From the NCBI GenBank assembly GCA_963969595.1, contig OZ018414.1, positions 16,103,660 to 16,167,659 of the forward strand: 64,000 nt of DNA, read 5' to 3'. Each line of letters starts with the position of its first letter. Position 1 is the stretch's first letter. Made by a program: the position numbers and the translations under genes. This stretch comes from Neckera pumila. Its lineage: Eukaryota > Streptophyta > Bryopsida > Hypnales > Neckeraceae. Below are positions 1-13,309 of the stretch, one piece after another. The notes under the pieces are model-generated. The model did no database searches. It was not told the origin of the DNA and saw nothing but the letters and a program-made list of their open reading frames with translations.

Positions 1-390
1 GCTTGATGTTCCTGTATTTTGATTTATCCCCGAAGCTGAACGAACCGTTGGATTGGGAGCTGTACACGAGTCTCCTTGTTTTGAACATTTCGAATCCCTT
101 CCAGTTGCCGTATTGCTTGCGACAATTGTAAGATGTTGGCCATCTATGTTCTTAAGATCTGATCTCCGTGGGAACGATCCATCACACCGGACAAAAAGAG
201 CTCGAACTGCAGATGTCAATCGACTACAAAGGCTTATTCCTGTGTCACGAGTACCATTCTTCCCCTCATATTCCAAATGGCTCAACATGCGGCACTTTCG
301 ATTCGCAAATTCTAAGTTGCATGCCTTGCACTTCACTTTACCACTTGTAATAGTATACCAGCCTGAGAAATCCTTACTCCGAATTTTTTT
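1..390 (-). pseudogene. Partial BED-finger transposase frame, cut by window edge
   Basis: On the minus strand a frame stays open from about 390 to the window edge, although it has no ATG. Near its start it reads W-Y-T-I, then V-K-C-K-A-C, then F-A-N-R-K-C-R-M and L-S-H-L. This is the W...C-x2-C...H layout of a BED zinc finger, the DNA-binding domain at the start of many hAT transposases. A TAA just upstream and the missing Met mean it is either an internal exon or a truncated copy. The catalytic part would lie beyond the left edge. The plus-strand frame over the same bases resembles nothing. Assignment to hAT is inferred from the finger alone. Confidence 0.55.
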
Positions 391-404
391 TTAAAAATAG
401 AAAA

Positions 405-1192
405 ACTACTAAGCTTTGTGAGAATATAATTTTTTTGCAATTGGTGCCTAGGAACAAAAGTTATGCCCAAATAAGCTCAAAACAGCCTTTGAGGGGTAGC
501 AATAAAAAAATTGCAAATTTTTTTTTAATAGATTAATTTTTTATCTATTTGAAAAAATTTTATTCATTTGATTTGGATTTTATATGAAAAAGTTATGGAC
601 AATCTTGTTTTTTGGACACTCAGAGCATCTTCTTGAAAAAAATAACTTGTAAGATTCATTTCTGAATGCAATTTTTACAATTTTTCAAAAAAAAAAGTTC
701 CACAAGGTTTAATATTTTTGCTAGAACAATCTCACCATTGGAGTTAATGCATTTTAATTCCATATAAAATATTTTTAGATTTTAGATTTCCTTCTATCTT
801 GTGTCTACTTCTATTTAATAATTTTTTTAATAATAAGAATTAAGTTTTTTTCAATTTATTTTTTTCTTAAGACTCTCAACTCGATTGTCTACTATAAAAA
901 TTTAAAGCTCAAAACTCTGTAGTGAAAAACATTTAAGTTAAACATGTTCAATGTCATAAAATCTAGTCCTGCAATGTGTTGAAAAACTTGTTTTTTTACT
1001 TTAAACGCAGATATCTTGCAATCTGTGCTGTCAAAAATCCTGAAATTTTTTCCACAAATTCTTATACTAATTGGTGTAAGATACTATAGCTAGATGTGCA
1101 AAAAATTATTTTTTAATTTTTTTTACTCTTTGCTATAAAAATGGTGGTTTGGAGAGTTGTTTAACGGAAAAAAGGCCTTGGGCCTTTAGGGG
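405..1192. repeat. Right part of a YTAR-target repeat (family A)
   Basis: This stretch resembles 60.17-60.99 kb in order and content: the 'atataatttttt...ggtgcc' start, an 'atcttcttgaaaa' segment, 'aatgcaatttttacaattttt', 'cttgcaatct' and 'tttttccaca'. It ends in GGCCTTTAGGGG followed by TTAA at 1193-1196. The first 120 or so bases of the family, including the left terminal repeat, are missing and are replaced by the BED-finger frame. No coding potential of its own is seen. Other members lie at 23.3, 49.5, 53.1 and 60.1 kb. Confidence 0.6.
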
Positions 1193-1196
1193 TTAA

Positions 1197-3423
1197 AATA
1201 GACATGATAAAATTGAACTTGGAATTTGAGTCCTTTAAAGACAAGTGAAAGGGCAAAAAATATCATCTGTGATGGAAAATTATGCATAAGAAAGAAAATC
1301 TATGAAATGGGATAACTAATTTCTTTTGGATTTTTTTTAGTATGATTTGTTGTTGCATATTACAAATTTTGTCATTTTTTTCTTCCTTCTAAAGGACTTT
1401 ATAATTTTCAAATCCAAAAACAAATATGTCTATTTCAAAACAAATTTTTATGTAGATTTAATAATAATAATCATGAGTTCTAATATCAAAACAATCTAAA
1501 GATAGAAGCATATTTAATGAATCATTTTTAGTGTTGAATTGACGATGCCCTTGCAATAACTCCTGAATATAGGAAGTACTACCATAGAATCAAGTTTGTC
1601 ATTGGAACTGAATTTTGAACTAAATAATCAACCTCAAATTTTTAGTAAATGAAGGCATGTGAATATTGTAAATTATAAAAATGTTATAAGCAATGGAAGG
1701 ATTGCTATTATGTGAGCATAGGGTTGTAAGCTCATAAACCTAGAATATTACACCCATCTATGTTATAGGTATATATACTACAGAAATTGCACGTCTACGA
1801 TTATAGGATATAATTATAGGTATCTATATTGTAGGCTCAATGCTCACAAGCTCGCATTCTTGGGCTCACATACTAGCACTGATGTAAGCAATGGTGAAAA
1901 CTTGAATGTACTATAAATTTTAGAAGAGATTATGAAATAAATCCATATCAATTACAAAATCCATTGCTTTTACCTGAGGTGTTTTTAACAATAAAGAGCA
2001 TTGTTGTGTATAAACATCATTTGTATCACCAAATTTCGAAAAACTTATGCCATTACCACATCAATTTTATAAACTTTTCAACTAATACATTTTATATTGG
2101 ATTTGATGAAAAATTTGCAATTAGCCAATTTGTGGCATGTTTGTAAACATCATAAGAATTGAGGGTCTCTTATAGTCCAAAATTCTTTCTAATCTATAAT
2201 AAAGTGAGCCCCTTGTTGTAGCTATAGTTTTTGATTTAATATATTGAAAGGCGGTGGAAGTATCAAAAATATTATGCATAGAGAACCAATATGCAAAGGC
2301 ATTAGAAGAGAATTGGAGCCTAAAGAAGCCTGGAAGTTATCATGAGTTCCCGGATTGTGGAAACACACCACATCAGCAATTTGACGTGGCCAAGATTGTA
2401 TCATGTCATATTTTTTTTATTTTTTTTTATTTTTTATTTTTATTTTGAAAGCATTATTGCTAGTTTAGAATAGGGAAACAAGCTTGAAATAGCCCTGACT
2501 TGCCCTTAAATCTCTTCTAATGGAATGGAAATCAAAACAATAGCTTTTTGATAAATATGAATTTGCTATGAATTGTTGAAGGTATTTGTGGTGCAATCCA
2601 TAAGACCCTCCAAATCACCTCTCAAAACAACATTTTATTATAGCCAATGAATTATTTTCTTATATAGTGACTAATGAAATTGAATACAAAGTTGAAACAA
2701 CTATAACATAAGCATCAATGAATAAAGTTCAAAAGTATAAACACAAAAGTTATAGTGTGTGTTGTACCACACGTTACTATGGAAGTTTGAAGAAGAAATT
2801 AGTTGTGATTTGAAAGTTAATCAATTTCAAAGTTAGCTATGTCTTGTTTTGTTTTGTTCATTTTGGTTTGGAATCACTTTATCTTTTGTCAAATTTTTTT
2901 TAGAACTCCAAAAAGAGTTTTTGTACCTTGGTATGTTGGTATAAGGTAAAACAACCCATCATAGTCAGAATTAAGAATTTGTCTACATGCCATTGTTGAA
3001 ATTTAAAAAAAAGACAATATATATATTTTTTTGACAAAGTATGAATTAGCTACAAATTTTTGAAGGTTCAGCCCCAAAAATATATATAGACTACTCCATA
3101 ACCAACAAAAACTGTATCCAATGCTCACCTTACTCATCTAAAGCAGTCACAATGTTTTCTTATGTAGAAGGCCTTAAAAAAATCACTTCTACAATGGTTT
3201 ATACTGAAAAAAGTTGGGGGGTTCTAATGAGGTTACTAATCACTCTATTAGTGTTAGGTGAGACATTGATTGTGGCCCAAAATCTTACAAGTTGAAAATA
3301 ACAACCATTTTCTAGGTGTCCATCATGGATCATTTGACCATGATGGGCTGTTTTACCTGAAATCATTTCAGTTGTACACAAAATTTGAAGGAAATTGACA
3401 TTTATAGAATTTAAATTATCAAT
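1197..3423. other. AT-rich intergenic DNA, no gene seen
   Basis: The sequence is AT-rich with poly-A and poly-T tracts. Open frames are short and resemble nothing. Around 1715-1880 the phrases 'gagcata' and 'gctcaca' recur in a loose hairpin-like layout, which I could not assign. No gene, RNA or clear repeat boundary can be supported. Confidence 0.5.
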
Positions 3424-4083
3424 AGTTTGACAATTATACAAATGATGATGGTTTTTACAATATCTGAATTTTTTTTTGGACTGGAAAGCATAGAATAGCA
3501 TTAGCCATTGTAGAGACAATATAGGTTGCAATATAGACCATTGTTACATCTTAATGCCCTTGCATTTGAAATATTTGTTGAAATGGATAATGCATTTGAT
3601 TTGTATTTCACAACTATATAATCGTTTTTTAAATTTAGTTTCTTTGTCCAAAGACTAAAGTTCATGATGCACATAATTGACCCAATAAATCCCAAAAGAA
3701 CTAAACAATCATTGTCAATATTATGAAAAAATTAGAAATTGCCAAAAATTACAGTGACCTTCATCAAATTGGCAGTTTTTGATGATATTGACAATAATAA
3801 TTTAATTCTTTTGGGATTTGTTGGATCAATTACATGCATCATGAACTCAAATCTTTAGATAAAAAAATTAAATTTAAAAAATGCATTATACAATTGTGAA
3901 ATACAAATCAAATGCATTGTCCGTTTTAAAAAATATTTCAAATGCAAGGGCATTAAGATGTAACAATGGTCTATATTGCAACCTATACTTTCTCTACAGT
4001 GGCTAATGCTATCCCGTGCTCTCAATTCCAAAAAAAAATTCAATTATTGTAAGAACTAACATCATTTGCATGATTGTCAAACT
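3424..4083. mobile_element. Foldback (long inverted repeat) element
   Basis: The left half from AGTTTGACAATTATACAAAT (3424) is the imperfect reverse complement of the right half, which ends in ...TTTGCATGATTGTCAAACT (4083). The arms are about 300 bases each and can be followed through landmarks such as 'gaatttttttttgga', 'gatagcattagcca', 'acatcttaatgcccttgcat' and 'gacaat'. The centre sits near 3755. There is no credible coding frame. The whole unit could fold into one hairpin, as in a foldback or MITE-type element. The right end coincides with the break in the kinesin fragment. No convincing target duplication is visible. Confidence 0.75.
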
Positions 4084-5623
4084 CAGTTCCCGTTCGCTTC
4101 GCCCTTTCTGAGCCAGCTAAATCTACAAGATGTAACTTTGCACACAAATAGTCTTCATTAAAGTCCTCAGCTGAAGGGATTCCACCGTCAGGAAGTGGAT
4201 CCCACTTCCGGCGCTGCTCAAGTGTAATAGTGAATATTGCATGTGATCGACTGCACATCACGCGCAAAGACAACAATTAGCAACTTAACCCCAGATGTAG
4301 TCGTGCAATTCGATCCGCTCATCTCAGCTGTACCAGACAGGTGATATCCATTCCTCAACTTCATGTCCACCCAAATAAACAACATCCTGAGGTTTGCGAC
4401 AAACTTCTAGTTACAAGCACTCTGCAGTTGTATTTCTCTTGATTAACAATGAAAATCTAGAGAGTTGGCGTGAGCCGATAACAGAATAACATGCAACGTG
4501 AACTCACACTCAATATCTTGATACAATTGGAAAGGTCATTTCACAGAGAACTCTGTCATATAGAGGCAAGAGCAGACCTCGAGTGGGAGTTCATATTTGT
4601 ACTTCCGGTTGCCCGACTCAAAGAGCCATGCTCTAAGTAGGCTGTCATGTCCTCCAAACTTTTTACATCAACCTCTGTCACACCCATCAAGGTAATTCCT
4701 CTAGCAGTAGTCTCACGAATTTGAATGGGTGGCTTGCCAACAGCTAATGCCTTCAATCCTCCTCCAAATATATACTCTGTTGATGGAGGATTGGGGTCCA
4801 GCAGATCATGAATTTCCTCCTTAAGTATCTACACGAAAAACAAGATCCAACTTGAATAGAACGCACGAAATTATTAATGTAGTCATGAAATTGCAGCTAG
4901 GAAATATTATTTGTGAACAAATTGTCTAGAGGATAATAGCTGTAAGTACCATTTTAAGGAGAACCTCATATGTCATTAAGAAAATAACTCAGACACAACG
5001 TGGAACTATCTGGTAAAAGACGTGGTCAACTGACAAGAAATTTTGACTAAGAGGCAAGTCAAAAAATTAGAGTATGAAGCCAGGTCAAACAAAATGATTA
5101 TTGTCATGCCAGACTCGGCATCTGTGTTGACACTACTACGAGCTGATGGAAGTACAAAACCGAGGTATACGACATTGATGGAGACCCAAAAATGCTCCAT
5201 GACCTCAGGTTTGAAGAAGAAACATACCTCAATGAATGAAACTCGGAGCTGAAAATCAGCCTTATGTTTAAGTGTTTCGATTCTCTTAAAAATCGTCTTC
5301 ATGACTTGTGGTATGACTCCTTCAGTGCTGCCCCCAACTGTATAGCCAGTTCCCATGGTGTATGTTTTCCCAGATCCAGTCTGAATAGAGAAAAATGCCG
5401 TCTTTACAAAATATAGGCAACCAGTAAACAATACATGCAGACAGAATATCGATATATTCCAAGTTAATTGAGTTCTTGTGGCGAATCCAACTTGTCCATA
5501 TTGCATAGTGTAAGTAATTTCGCAACCTGCCGGAGAGAAGTTAAGTTCGGGCCGGAATTCACTTAAAAGAAGTACTAACAAGTATCAACGCACCTGTCCA
5601 TATGCCAAGACAGTGGCAATGTC
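4084..5623 (-). pseudogene. Kinesin-4 (KIN-4/FRA1-like) motor fragment
   Basis: Four minus-strand exons join in frame: 5623-5594 (...ATVLAYGQ), 5380-5228 (TGSGKTYTMG, the P-loop), 4828-4578 (ILKEEIHDLLD to NMNSHS) and 4250-4084 ([13 protein letters not shown] to [14 protein letters not shown]). All three junctions use GT-AG. Joining exons 3 and 4 rebuilds switch I (NSHSSRSH), and switch II is DLAGSE. The match is to plant KIN-4/FRA1 motors, which move on microtubules. The first 80 or so motor residues, the rest of the motor and the stalk are missing. A TAA precedes the first exon and a foldback element replaces the sequence after RTG. The frame is otherwise clean, so the loss is recent or the piece was captured. 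It cannot encode a working motor. Confidence 0.88.
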
Positions 5624-7472
5624 TTAATATATATACTACAAGTTGACTTGAGAAACCTATGCAAATCTTACAAACTTGGATGGATTACTCTTTGTATATT
5701 GGGTATCTTGCGTGCAACGAGAGGGTAATTTATAGGGGCTATCGAATAATTTTGGGATGAATAAAAAGGTCTCTATATTATATAATTTGGAAAAATGACC
5801 TATTTCAGGATTTTCTACCCAGACAGCACGACAAACACGACTTCACGTCCATCTAATAGCCCAACGACGCTAGCGTGCGAGCTTGGAGCCGTGAGCCTGT
5901 GAGCCTGGAGCGTGGAGCATGTGAGCCTAGAGCCTTGAGAGCAAAAATTTCCATTTTTTTGCTCCCAATTCTTTTTTTGCTAAAAAAACTCAAAAAAATG
6001 ATTTTTTTTGGCTGTTTATGGTTAAATTGGGATCTATAACCGTGTAACCTATGACCGTGGATTACTAATTATTTTTTGTGATTCGTAGATTCTTTGTAGT
6101 AGAAAAAATCCACTACATTGTGAGATTGATAGTCATTTGTTATAGATTTAGGGTTCTTAAAAAATCTGAGTTCAAAAAAAAAAAAAAATTTGATGGTGAC
6201 CACGGTATAATCCCAAGAAATATAGACAAAGAATGAGGGGTCATGTTGAGAGCGGGAGTCATTTCTCATAGAAGTTAAGGTACTCAGAAAACCTAAGCTC
6301 TAAAAAAATTAGAAAAGTGAACAGATGCCCGCGGTATTGTCCAAAAAAATTTAGAAGAAGAAATGAGGGATGAAGTTGAGACCGAGAGTGATTTATCATT
6401 GGGACTATGCTTAAGGAATTACAGTTGGAATGGATTTTGAAAGCAAATAAAGAAAGCCCAGAAACCAATTGAGGCCATGTATATACATATTTTTTTTTAT
6501 TATTCTATACGTTCTTTTATCTACACATTTTTTATTTAGTATTTTAAACAAAATGGCAGAGAACCCTTGGGGAATATAATTCTCCACATAATCACGGAGA
6601 AAGGCTATTCCCCCAGAGGGCCCACTGCCATATGTGATCATCAAACATGAGACCTCTTATAGTGGCACATTCAATAATGCCAATCGTTATGGGACATATG
6701 AATAGGAACCCTGGAACATTGGTCTTGTCACTCCTCTCCATTTTCAGCACTCATTAGTATTCTATAGTGACGTACTAGCATTGATGCATGATACAAACTC
6801 CATATTAATTGCAGTTGCCAACATGGTATGCTATAAAATGACTAAGTTCAAATGAACATACATCTACAAAGCGAATGGGAAGTCCACTATCACATTTTAG
6901 GGTACCCATTGGACCATTAACAATTTCTTGTAATTGGAGCTTTTTATTTGTCCATATAGTTTAAAAGTGGTACTATATATATAATGCAAATCAATATGTC
7001 ATCATCATACAAGCAAAGCCATATATTTTTAAATATTCCATAGATTATTAGGATGGGATGATTATTTCAAATCATAGTGGTAGGCATGTCACTTGCATCT
7101 TCAATTGTCTTCCTTCATCTGCTTACATACTTGTTTATAATGAACAATGAAGGGCATTTGGTGGGATCATAGTAATGTATTGGCTAATTTTTATTATCTT
7201 TGTACCTTGTAGAAAATAAAATACATAAATACTAAAAGACATCTTGGATCTCAAAATAAATTGAAGAAAAGGTTTAGGGTGGGAGGATTTAGGCCAAAGT
7301 TTTAGGGTCCCTCAAAAATGGAGTGTATTACTAAGAAAAGAGACAAAATGGATACTACACTGGAAATGGACACAAAAATTCACCCCGAAGAAGTATGGGT
7401 CAAATCATTTCAATTGTAATATATAAAAACAAGTGCATTACAATTGAAGTACAATAGAAAATATGGCCATGT
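5624..7472. other. AT-rich intergenic DNA with small degenerate repeats
   Basis: A short run of 'gagcctggagc'-like repeats lies at 5876-5945. Two degenerate copies of an about 135-base unit lie at roughly 6140-6270 and 6275-6405; both carry a poly-A run, 'cggtat', 'gaatgagggatgaag' and 'gagagtgattt'-like blocks. No gene was recognised. Confidence 0.45.
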
Positions 7473-10400
7473 CTATTCTGGAAGTGTGATCATTCCAGCT
7501 TGAACTAGCAGTAGCTTCAATTCATTGAAGCTATAACTTGGCGCATGAATGAATTTGTCTTTGTTGACATCCATCTTGCAGAAGTACCTGTACAAATAGT
7601 ACAAGTGTTTGCAATTCACGTATTGCTGGCGACCTCCAATAGCGGAAATTGCCATATTCACAAAGTCTGGGCATGTGCACGTGGGGAATTGGCCCATGGT
7701 AACTCAATATTCATTTCTGTTCAAGTTTGCCCCTGTCTCTAATTGCACAATTGCACCAAGGCCTGGGAAAGGGAGCAATGTCACCCCTACAATTTGCCCT
7801 CTAACATTACCTGCACTTTCCCACTTGTTCCGTTGTTCTGCAGTAGATGCAGTTGCAATCCTTCGAACGGCTCTGCTATTCCTCACTGTTGGATATACAT
7901 CCGGATATTGTGGTGGAGGTTGGTCATATAGAACACGTCTAAAAATCTTTGACATGTTGAACAATCAACGTGGTGACAATATGGGTCGTTCTTGGAGGCG
8001 AAATCCTGCATGCTGCAACAACAATGTCTCTTCTCGGTTTAGATTAGTTCCCGACAAAATAGGCCAAACCTCAGGCACTTCCGGCCACTCAAGAACCCAT
8101 TTGCGCTTTGTACCTTTCACGCATCGTTCAATGTCACCCCAACAAAACCAGAAATCAACCACCACCTCCCGCTTACTCCCATATTCTTCTTTTCTACCGC
8201 GGTAGGTAGGAGCTGGAGTTCCCTTCTTTCCTTTTGCGATCTTGCTAGTGCACTTGATGTTGGATCTTTGTTGTTGAGCTTGACATCTCGCATTAGACTT
8301 GTGGCTGATTTTGGCAATGTGCCATTTTGATGTATCACAGTTGCTTTCAAATGCTACCGTAACATGTTGAAATGTATTTGCTTGAGGTTGTTTACCTTTA
8401 TCCCCAGAAGATTGAGAAACATTTGCATTGGACCTCGTTCTCACACGGGGTTGAGAGAAATTGATCTTGTCTGGTCTATGCGAGTCTCCTGCATCACCAA
8501 TGGGCACATCCAACTTCCTTTTTGTGCTCCCAAATATTTCTTCTCCTTCCAAGTGTGGTACTCTGGTTCCCAAACCTTCTGCTCCAGGCAAGTTGTTTAA
8601 GGCCTCGGCAATCTTCTTTGGATCTCCACTTCTTCTAGCAGCTCTCAACCTGAGCTCCCCCTTTGACGGCCCTGATCCCGATGCGTATCCCTTCAGGTAT
8701 GCACGGTAGTTTGTCATTTGCATCCAAGCACGGATACTGTCATCACATGTGGCGTCAAACAAGTTGTTTCCTCGCTTTCCGGACATTTGTAGCCACTTGT
8801 TATGTACCGTTTCGGATAAATTGCACGATGGCAAGTCCACCATCTCGTCCAAATTCAATTTCTACAAAATCCAAACAAGATGATAAAATAGTTAGTAAAT
8901 AGTAACTGACATTCAGAACTGTACAAACATTGAACTCCTTAAAAATTTATGTGCAATGGTTTAGGGTTTTCATAGAGCAAGGAACTCACATTGACAATAT
9001 TGGTAGGAATATATTGCTACTGAAATAACAAAGCATTGTTATGCCATTAATTTTCCATACTAAGAAAACCACTTAAACATATGGTACTATCAATATTGCT
9101 ATTTTGTATTTCAATGAACAAAAATTAGGGGGTCCTGATGACACCTCAAATACATCCGTCGGATCCAACGGATGTTATCACAGTGTTTTGAGGACCCCTT
9201 GTTTTTGGTACCATGGAGGATATAACGACCACCATTTTCATAAAATCAGAATAATAAAATAAAATTCTATCAAGTAGGTAGAACATACTATAACAAAATC
9301 AGATTTAGAAATTGAAATACTTTTACAAATTCTAATTCATGGTTCATTCACCATGTCCATGAAGCCTCCCCATTGACGGTACCGAAAATGCCAGAAAGCT
9401 AGCCAATGATCTAGGTGATGTAGAGCTTCTTCGCTGGCAGCTCCAGACGACAACCACCACGATCGTATAGCAAGGTAACGGACCTCGGCTTGGTCCATAT
9501 TCCTTGAATCTTTGTATTGTTTACACAATGTAATGTGTTGCTGCTGGAATGCTTCCTTGACGTACTTCTGCGTATGCTTGTGAAGAGAGGTACTCCAATG
9601 CAATAAACATGTCCTCTCCCGATTTTCCATTTCGACATTGGCGGAACCACTACCATAGACTATGCGGACTGCATTCCAATTGGCCATAGCACTATCGGCC
9701 ATAAATCCCTTGAAGTTAGGGTTTGGCAATCCGTGGCGATCCATGACTGCGTTCAAGCTCCGCCAAAATTGTACTTGAACTTCGGTATCTTCGGATTGCA
9801 TATCGCACATGGCAATAGTCATCACCTTCTGGTATTCAGTATCATACACATGGCAGGCCATGGTGGTCCATTCCTTCACGCGCTTCACGTGATCAAACAT
9901 CAACCACGCATTTTGCAGATCTCCTTCCGATTGCATGCGCCTTACAAGGTCAACTCCACTTCCTAGTCCCTCAGTAAGCATCTTGAAAATGTATACCTTT
10001 TCCTTGCCTTGGCCTGGGAAGACGCTGTCGTGTATGAACTCAAACTTTGCTTCCTTTTTCATGGTCATAATGTTGTCTATTATCCCTCCTCGGTTGTTAG
10101 AACGGAAAGAAGAGATCACGTTGCGAATACTTGGACTACTCAAGTATTGAAAGCGGTCCATGACCTCTTCCATTTCTTCCACTTTCAACATCTTCTTCTC
10201 CCCTTCTCCGTCGTGAAATAAGTGTCTTGCGAGGAAGTCTTTACTAGCAGCAAGAGTAATTGCGGAGTTGGTGGCCGCTGGTGTTTTGGCCACTTGCTCC
10301 GCAATGAGTCTGCAAATTTTTTTAGTAGAATCTCTATACATACCTTTAGCAACCGGGTGTCCATGCTCTCCAAAATGAATAGCAGCCCTACTCATTTCTG

Positions 10401-11511
10401 GATTATCAGTGTATACATAGTATATCCTAGCCTTGCATGCGGCTAGGCACGTAGGTGCCATCTTGCAAACCTTGCAAACTAGGATAGACTCTTTTGGGGG
10501 ACACCCACCAACAGTAAAAGGAAACACAGTATAGCCACTCCATTCAGTTTCATTTTGTTTTGAAGCTCTCTTCAAATACTTACAATTGGTATTCTCACAG
10601 GCAAGATGTCCAGCACAATACGACTTACGGAATTTGAGGTTGTCGGAGTTGTGAATGTTCGTGGTCACTAGCTTGCACCACGGATGTCCATCATAGTGCT
10701 TGTCCATTCCTTCCAAGTTCTTGGCCCCCGATGAAGATGAAGACGATCCACAAGGAGGTAATTTGAATATGACATCTCCTTCGAATACGTGAGGAAGAAA
10801 TGGAACCTGATGGTGCTTCACGGTGCTGAGATCCAATGTAGACAACTCGTTCCGAGAACGGTGCATAGTGGCCAGTCTTTTCAGACACTCCATTATACTT
10901 GCTTTTGCTAGTACATGTGGTTGCAGCAAGGATAGTAATAGAGAGGAATTAGAGAGACTCCTTGACGGTGTTCCAGATAGTAATTTCACAATATCCGTCT
11001 CGCCCGATTCAATCCGGACAGAACAACTCTGATGCTCAGCATTGACATTGGGAGACTCTCCTTTAGATTCGGTAGACAACTCTATAATTGGATCTAATCT
11101 CTCATCTTTCACGACAGACAGTACTTTAGGCATCTGTAGAAATGGTAGAGTTTCTTTAGGTATACTGGACAACACGGCATTTGGATTGACCGGCATATCA
11201 ACAGTAGAATTATCTGACTGTCGACTCTGGATTTGTGTAGAAGCATCTACCATAGAAAGTGGAAGTCCGTATGCTCTATAGTTTCCAGGAGCAAGGTACC
11301 AGCAATGCATTGCATCATCCATCGACCTCACAATCGGGACAGATTGGAGCACTTCACCTGATTCCAACCTTTTCTCTTCCTCGACATAGATGGAGGTTTC
11401 TACAAATCTAAAACGGACATGCAGAAGGTGACAAGGAACTCTAGCCCATCCACTGTCTCCTACTGGAAACATAAGAGGAATGTCATGACCATCAACTCTA
11501 AGCAAAGCCAT
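7473..11511 (-). pseudogene. Mutator-like transposase with SWIM finger, two nonsense codons
   Basis: Exon 1 (11511-9352) is open for about 720 residues. It carries a cysteine-rich region (CAGHLACENTNCKYL, CKVC...C...H.H) and a MULE-type catalytic region with D residues in LMFDHV and FKGFMADSA, then CLLHWSTSLHKH. A donor GTGAAT at 9351 and an acceptor TTTTGTAG at 8862 join it in phase to exon 2 (8861-7473), KLNLDEMVDLP. Exon 2 holds a basic, low-complexity region and then a SWIM finger, CTCPDF...NCKH, at 7650-7580. Exon 2 is interrupted by TGA at 7965-7967 and 7704-7706, in one frame throughout. Such proteins cut and rejoin element ends. The ATG is plausible: an acceptor-like TTTCAG lies just upstream, so an upstream untranslated exon is possible. 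The long intact exon 1 suggests recent activity. Confidence 0.8.
9128..9199. repeat. GGGGTCC / GTCGGATCC hairpin module inside the MULE intron
   Basis: The intron holds GGGGGTCC, 22 bases, GTCGGATCCAAC, about 21 bases, then GAGGACCCC, so the outer parts pair and the centre is nearly palindromic. The same module with the same inner spacing is repeated in the 14.7-17.1 kb array. It is probably a protein-binding or small-hairpin site of one transposon family. Confidence 0.65.
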
Positions 11512-13309
11512 TGCTGAAACCTATTGAAACACTCCAACAACATGGAAAACTCAATCAACGAAAGAGCTGAGGTAAAGAACCAAACTTTGGGTCCTCTATA
11601 ATCAGGGTTCCTGTATATCTCTTTTTTGGCTAGTTGTATGTATTCATTGTGCAATCAATAGTATGCGCCGCATATTTCTTTGGAAGATAATTATTGTCAC
11701 AATTCTGCAACTGATATGGAAAAGAGTAATAATTCTTCGAAATTAAAATTGACTGCTTTACATGACGTAATGAAATATTCAATTAATTCTCCCAAATCGT
11801 TATAGAATTAGATCAGAATGCTTTTAAGATAACTATGGTGACGGCTGATTACAAATTCTTACCTTCATTGTATGGATGAAATATGAACAATATGTACACC
11901 TGAGAATGCACACTACAGTGTACTCAAGTAAGAAGGAATTCATCCGTAGAAGTCCAGTGTGATTTTGGCACATGACCTCTACGTTTTTATAGTATTTTCT
12001 TTCATTTTTTCATAGGGTACCAAAGAGAAAATGAAGAAATTCCATTAAAGATTTCTTCTCGAATTTTATTAAAATGAAACTCACAATCATAGAAAATTTG
12101 GATTTATTTCAACTATTCGTAGAATTCAGGATTTGGAAAGTCACTACACAAGTAGGTCTACATACTCACCTCCACTAACATATTGATCAAAGTATGATCA
12201 CTTAAAATACATCTTAGTCCAGTGTCAAAATATGTAATTTGTTTGAAGTTACAAAATTCTTCTAATGAAAAGGATTAATATAATTTGCATCTACAAGTTT
12301 AGGGTTACAACTCTACATATTTAATATCCAGATATATGATAGCGCTTACACCTGAAGGACAATTTGTAACCATAATTGACAATTTCGGTTTAAGCAAGAT
12401 CCTCCGTTAATAATTTTAAATAACTTTCCATGAAAATTTTTGAATTTGGATACTTGTAGGAGAGCTTTTCAAATACAGATTTCCAATATTAATAGATTCC
12501 TTTGCTCAAGTACTTGGTCACAAATAGCAAAAACGGACTAAAGTAAAGAGCATACAAAAATCTAGGGGAAAACTAAGAAAATTCTTTTCCATAATTTATT
12601 CTCAGATATAATCATATTCTCTATGTGGGAATCTGTGGTTAAAATAAATTTTGACTAAAAGAGAGAAGTTCGTGGATACTTACAATTTCCTGGACTACCT
12701 AAGCATATTCATATGAAAATAACTTGTAGAATGCTCATTCTTACATATTTTATATGATGAATTGACAAACATTTATTAGACAAGTTTCGAATTACTTGGT
12801 AGAACAAGCTTAGAGTTTAGGGTGACATAATGCAATTCTATGTAAAAGCTATTGACAATGAACTTTCCATTTACATTTCAGACCAAGGTTTACGATCCAA
12901 CATTCCATTGAGTAAAAATGATGTCCAATTCTCCAAAATGATTCTGTACATCCTTAATTCATATATTGATTTACTTTAATTGTAAATCACAATCTATTAA
13001 TTTTCTCAGGGATCCATTAGGGATATATATGAGATCAATTTCTCAAAAAATCCTTCAGCCTTAATAATATACTTTATGGTGTCTCAATCTTATATGTCAG
13101 ATAAATTTAAGAAGCCCTTTGTTACATTCTAGTTTGATATTTGACAATATCATTCTTGAAACTTCACACATCATAGTGCAAATTATATTCTAATCTAAAC
13201 ATTTCTACAATTCCATAATTCATATATAGCGAGATTCTCATAATTAATGGAGAAATATTTCAAAAAATTGTAAGTTGTAACAATTCATAATGATACACCT
13301 ACGTGGCAA
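11512..13309. other. AT-rich spacer upstream of the MULE gene
   Basis: The region is strongly AT-rich and has no open frame worth reporting. It separates the minus-strand MULE gene from a plus-strand promoter at 13.3 kb and may contain the MULE promoter and terminal inverted repeat, but I could not find a matching pair of ends. Confidence 0.4.

Noticed and set aside
1715..1880. Possible tRNA-like or hairpin structure around 'gagcata...gctcaca'
   Set aside because: No cloverleaf, A/B box pair or stable continuous arms could be drawn.
3199..3531. Minus-strand 110-residue frame as the rest of the kinesin
   Set aside because: It contains none of the expected kinesin motifs after switch II and overlaps the foldback arm.
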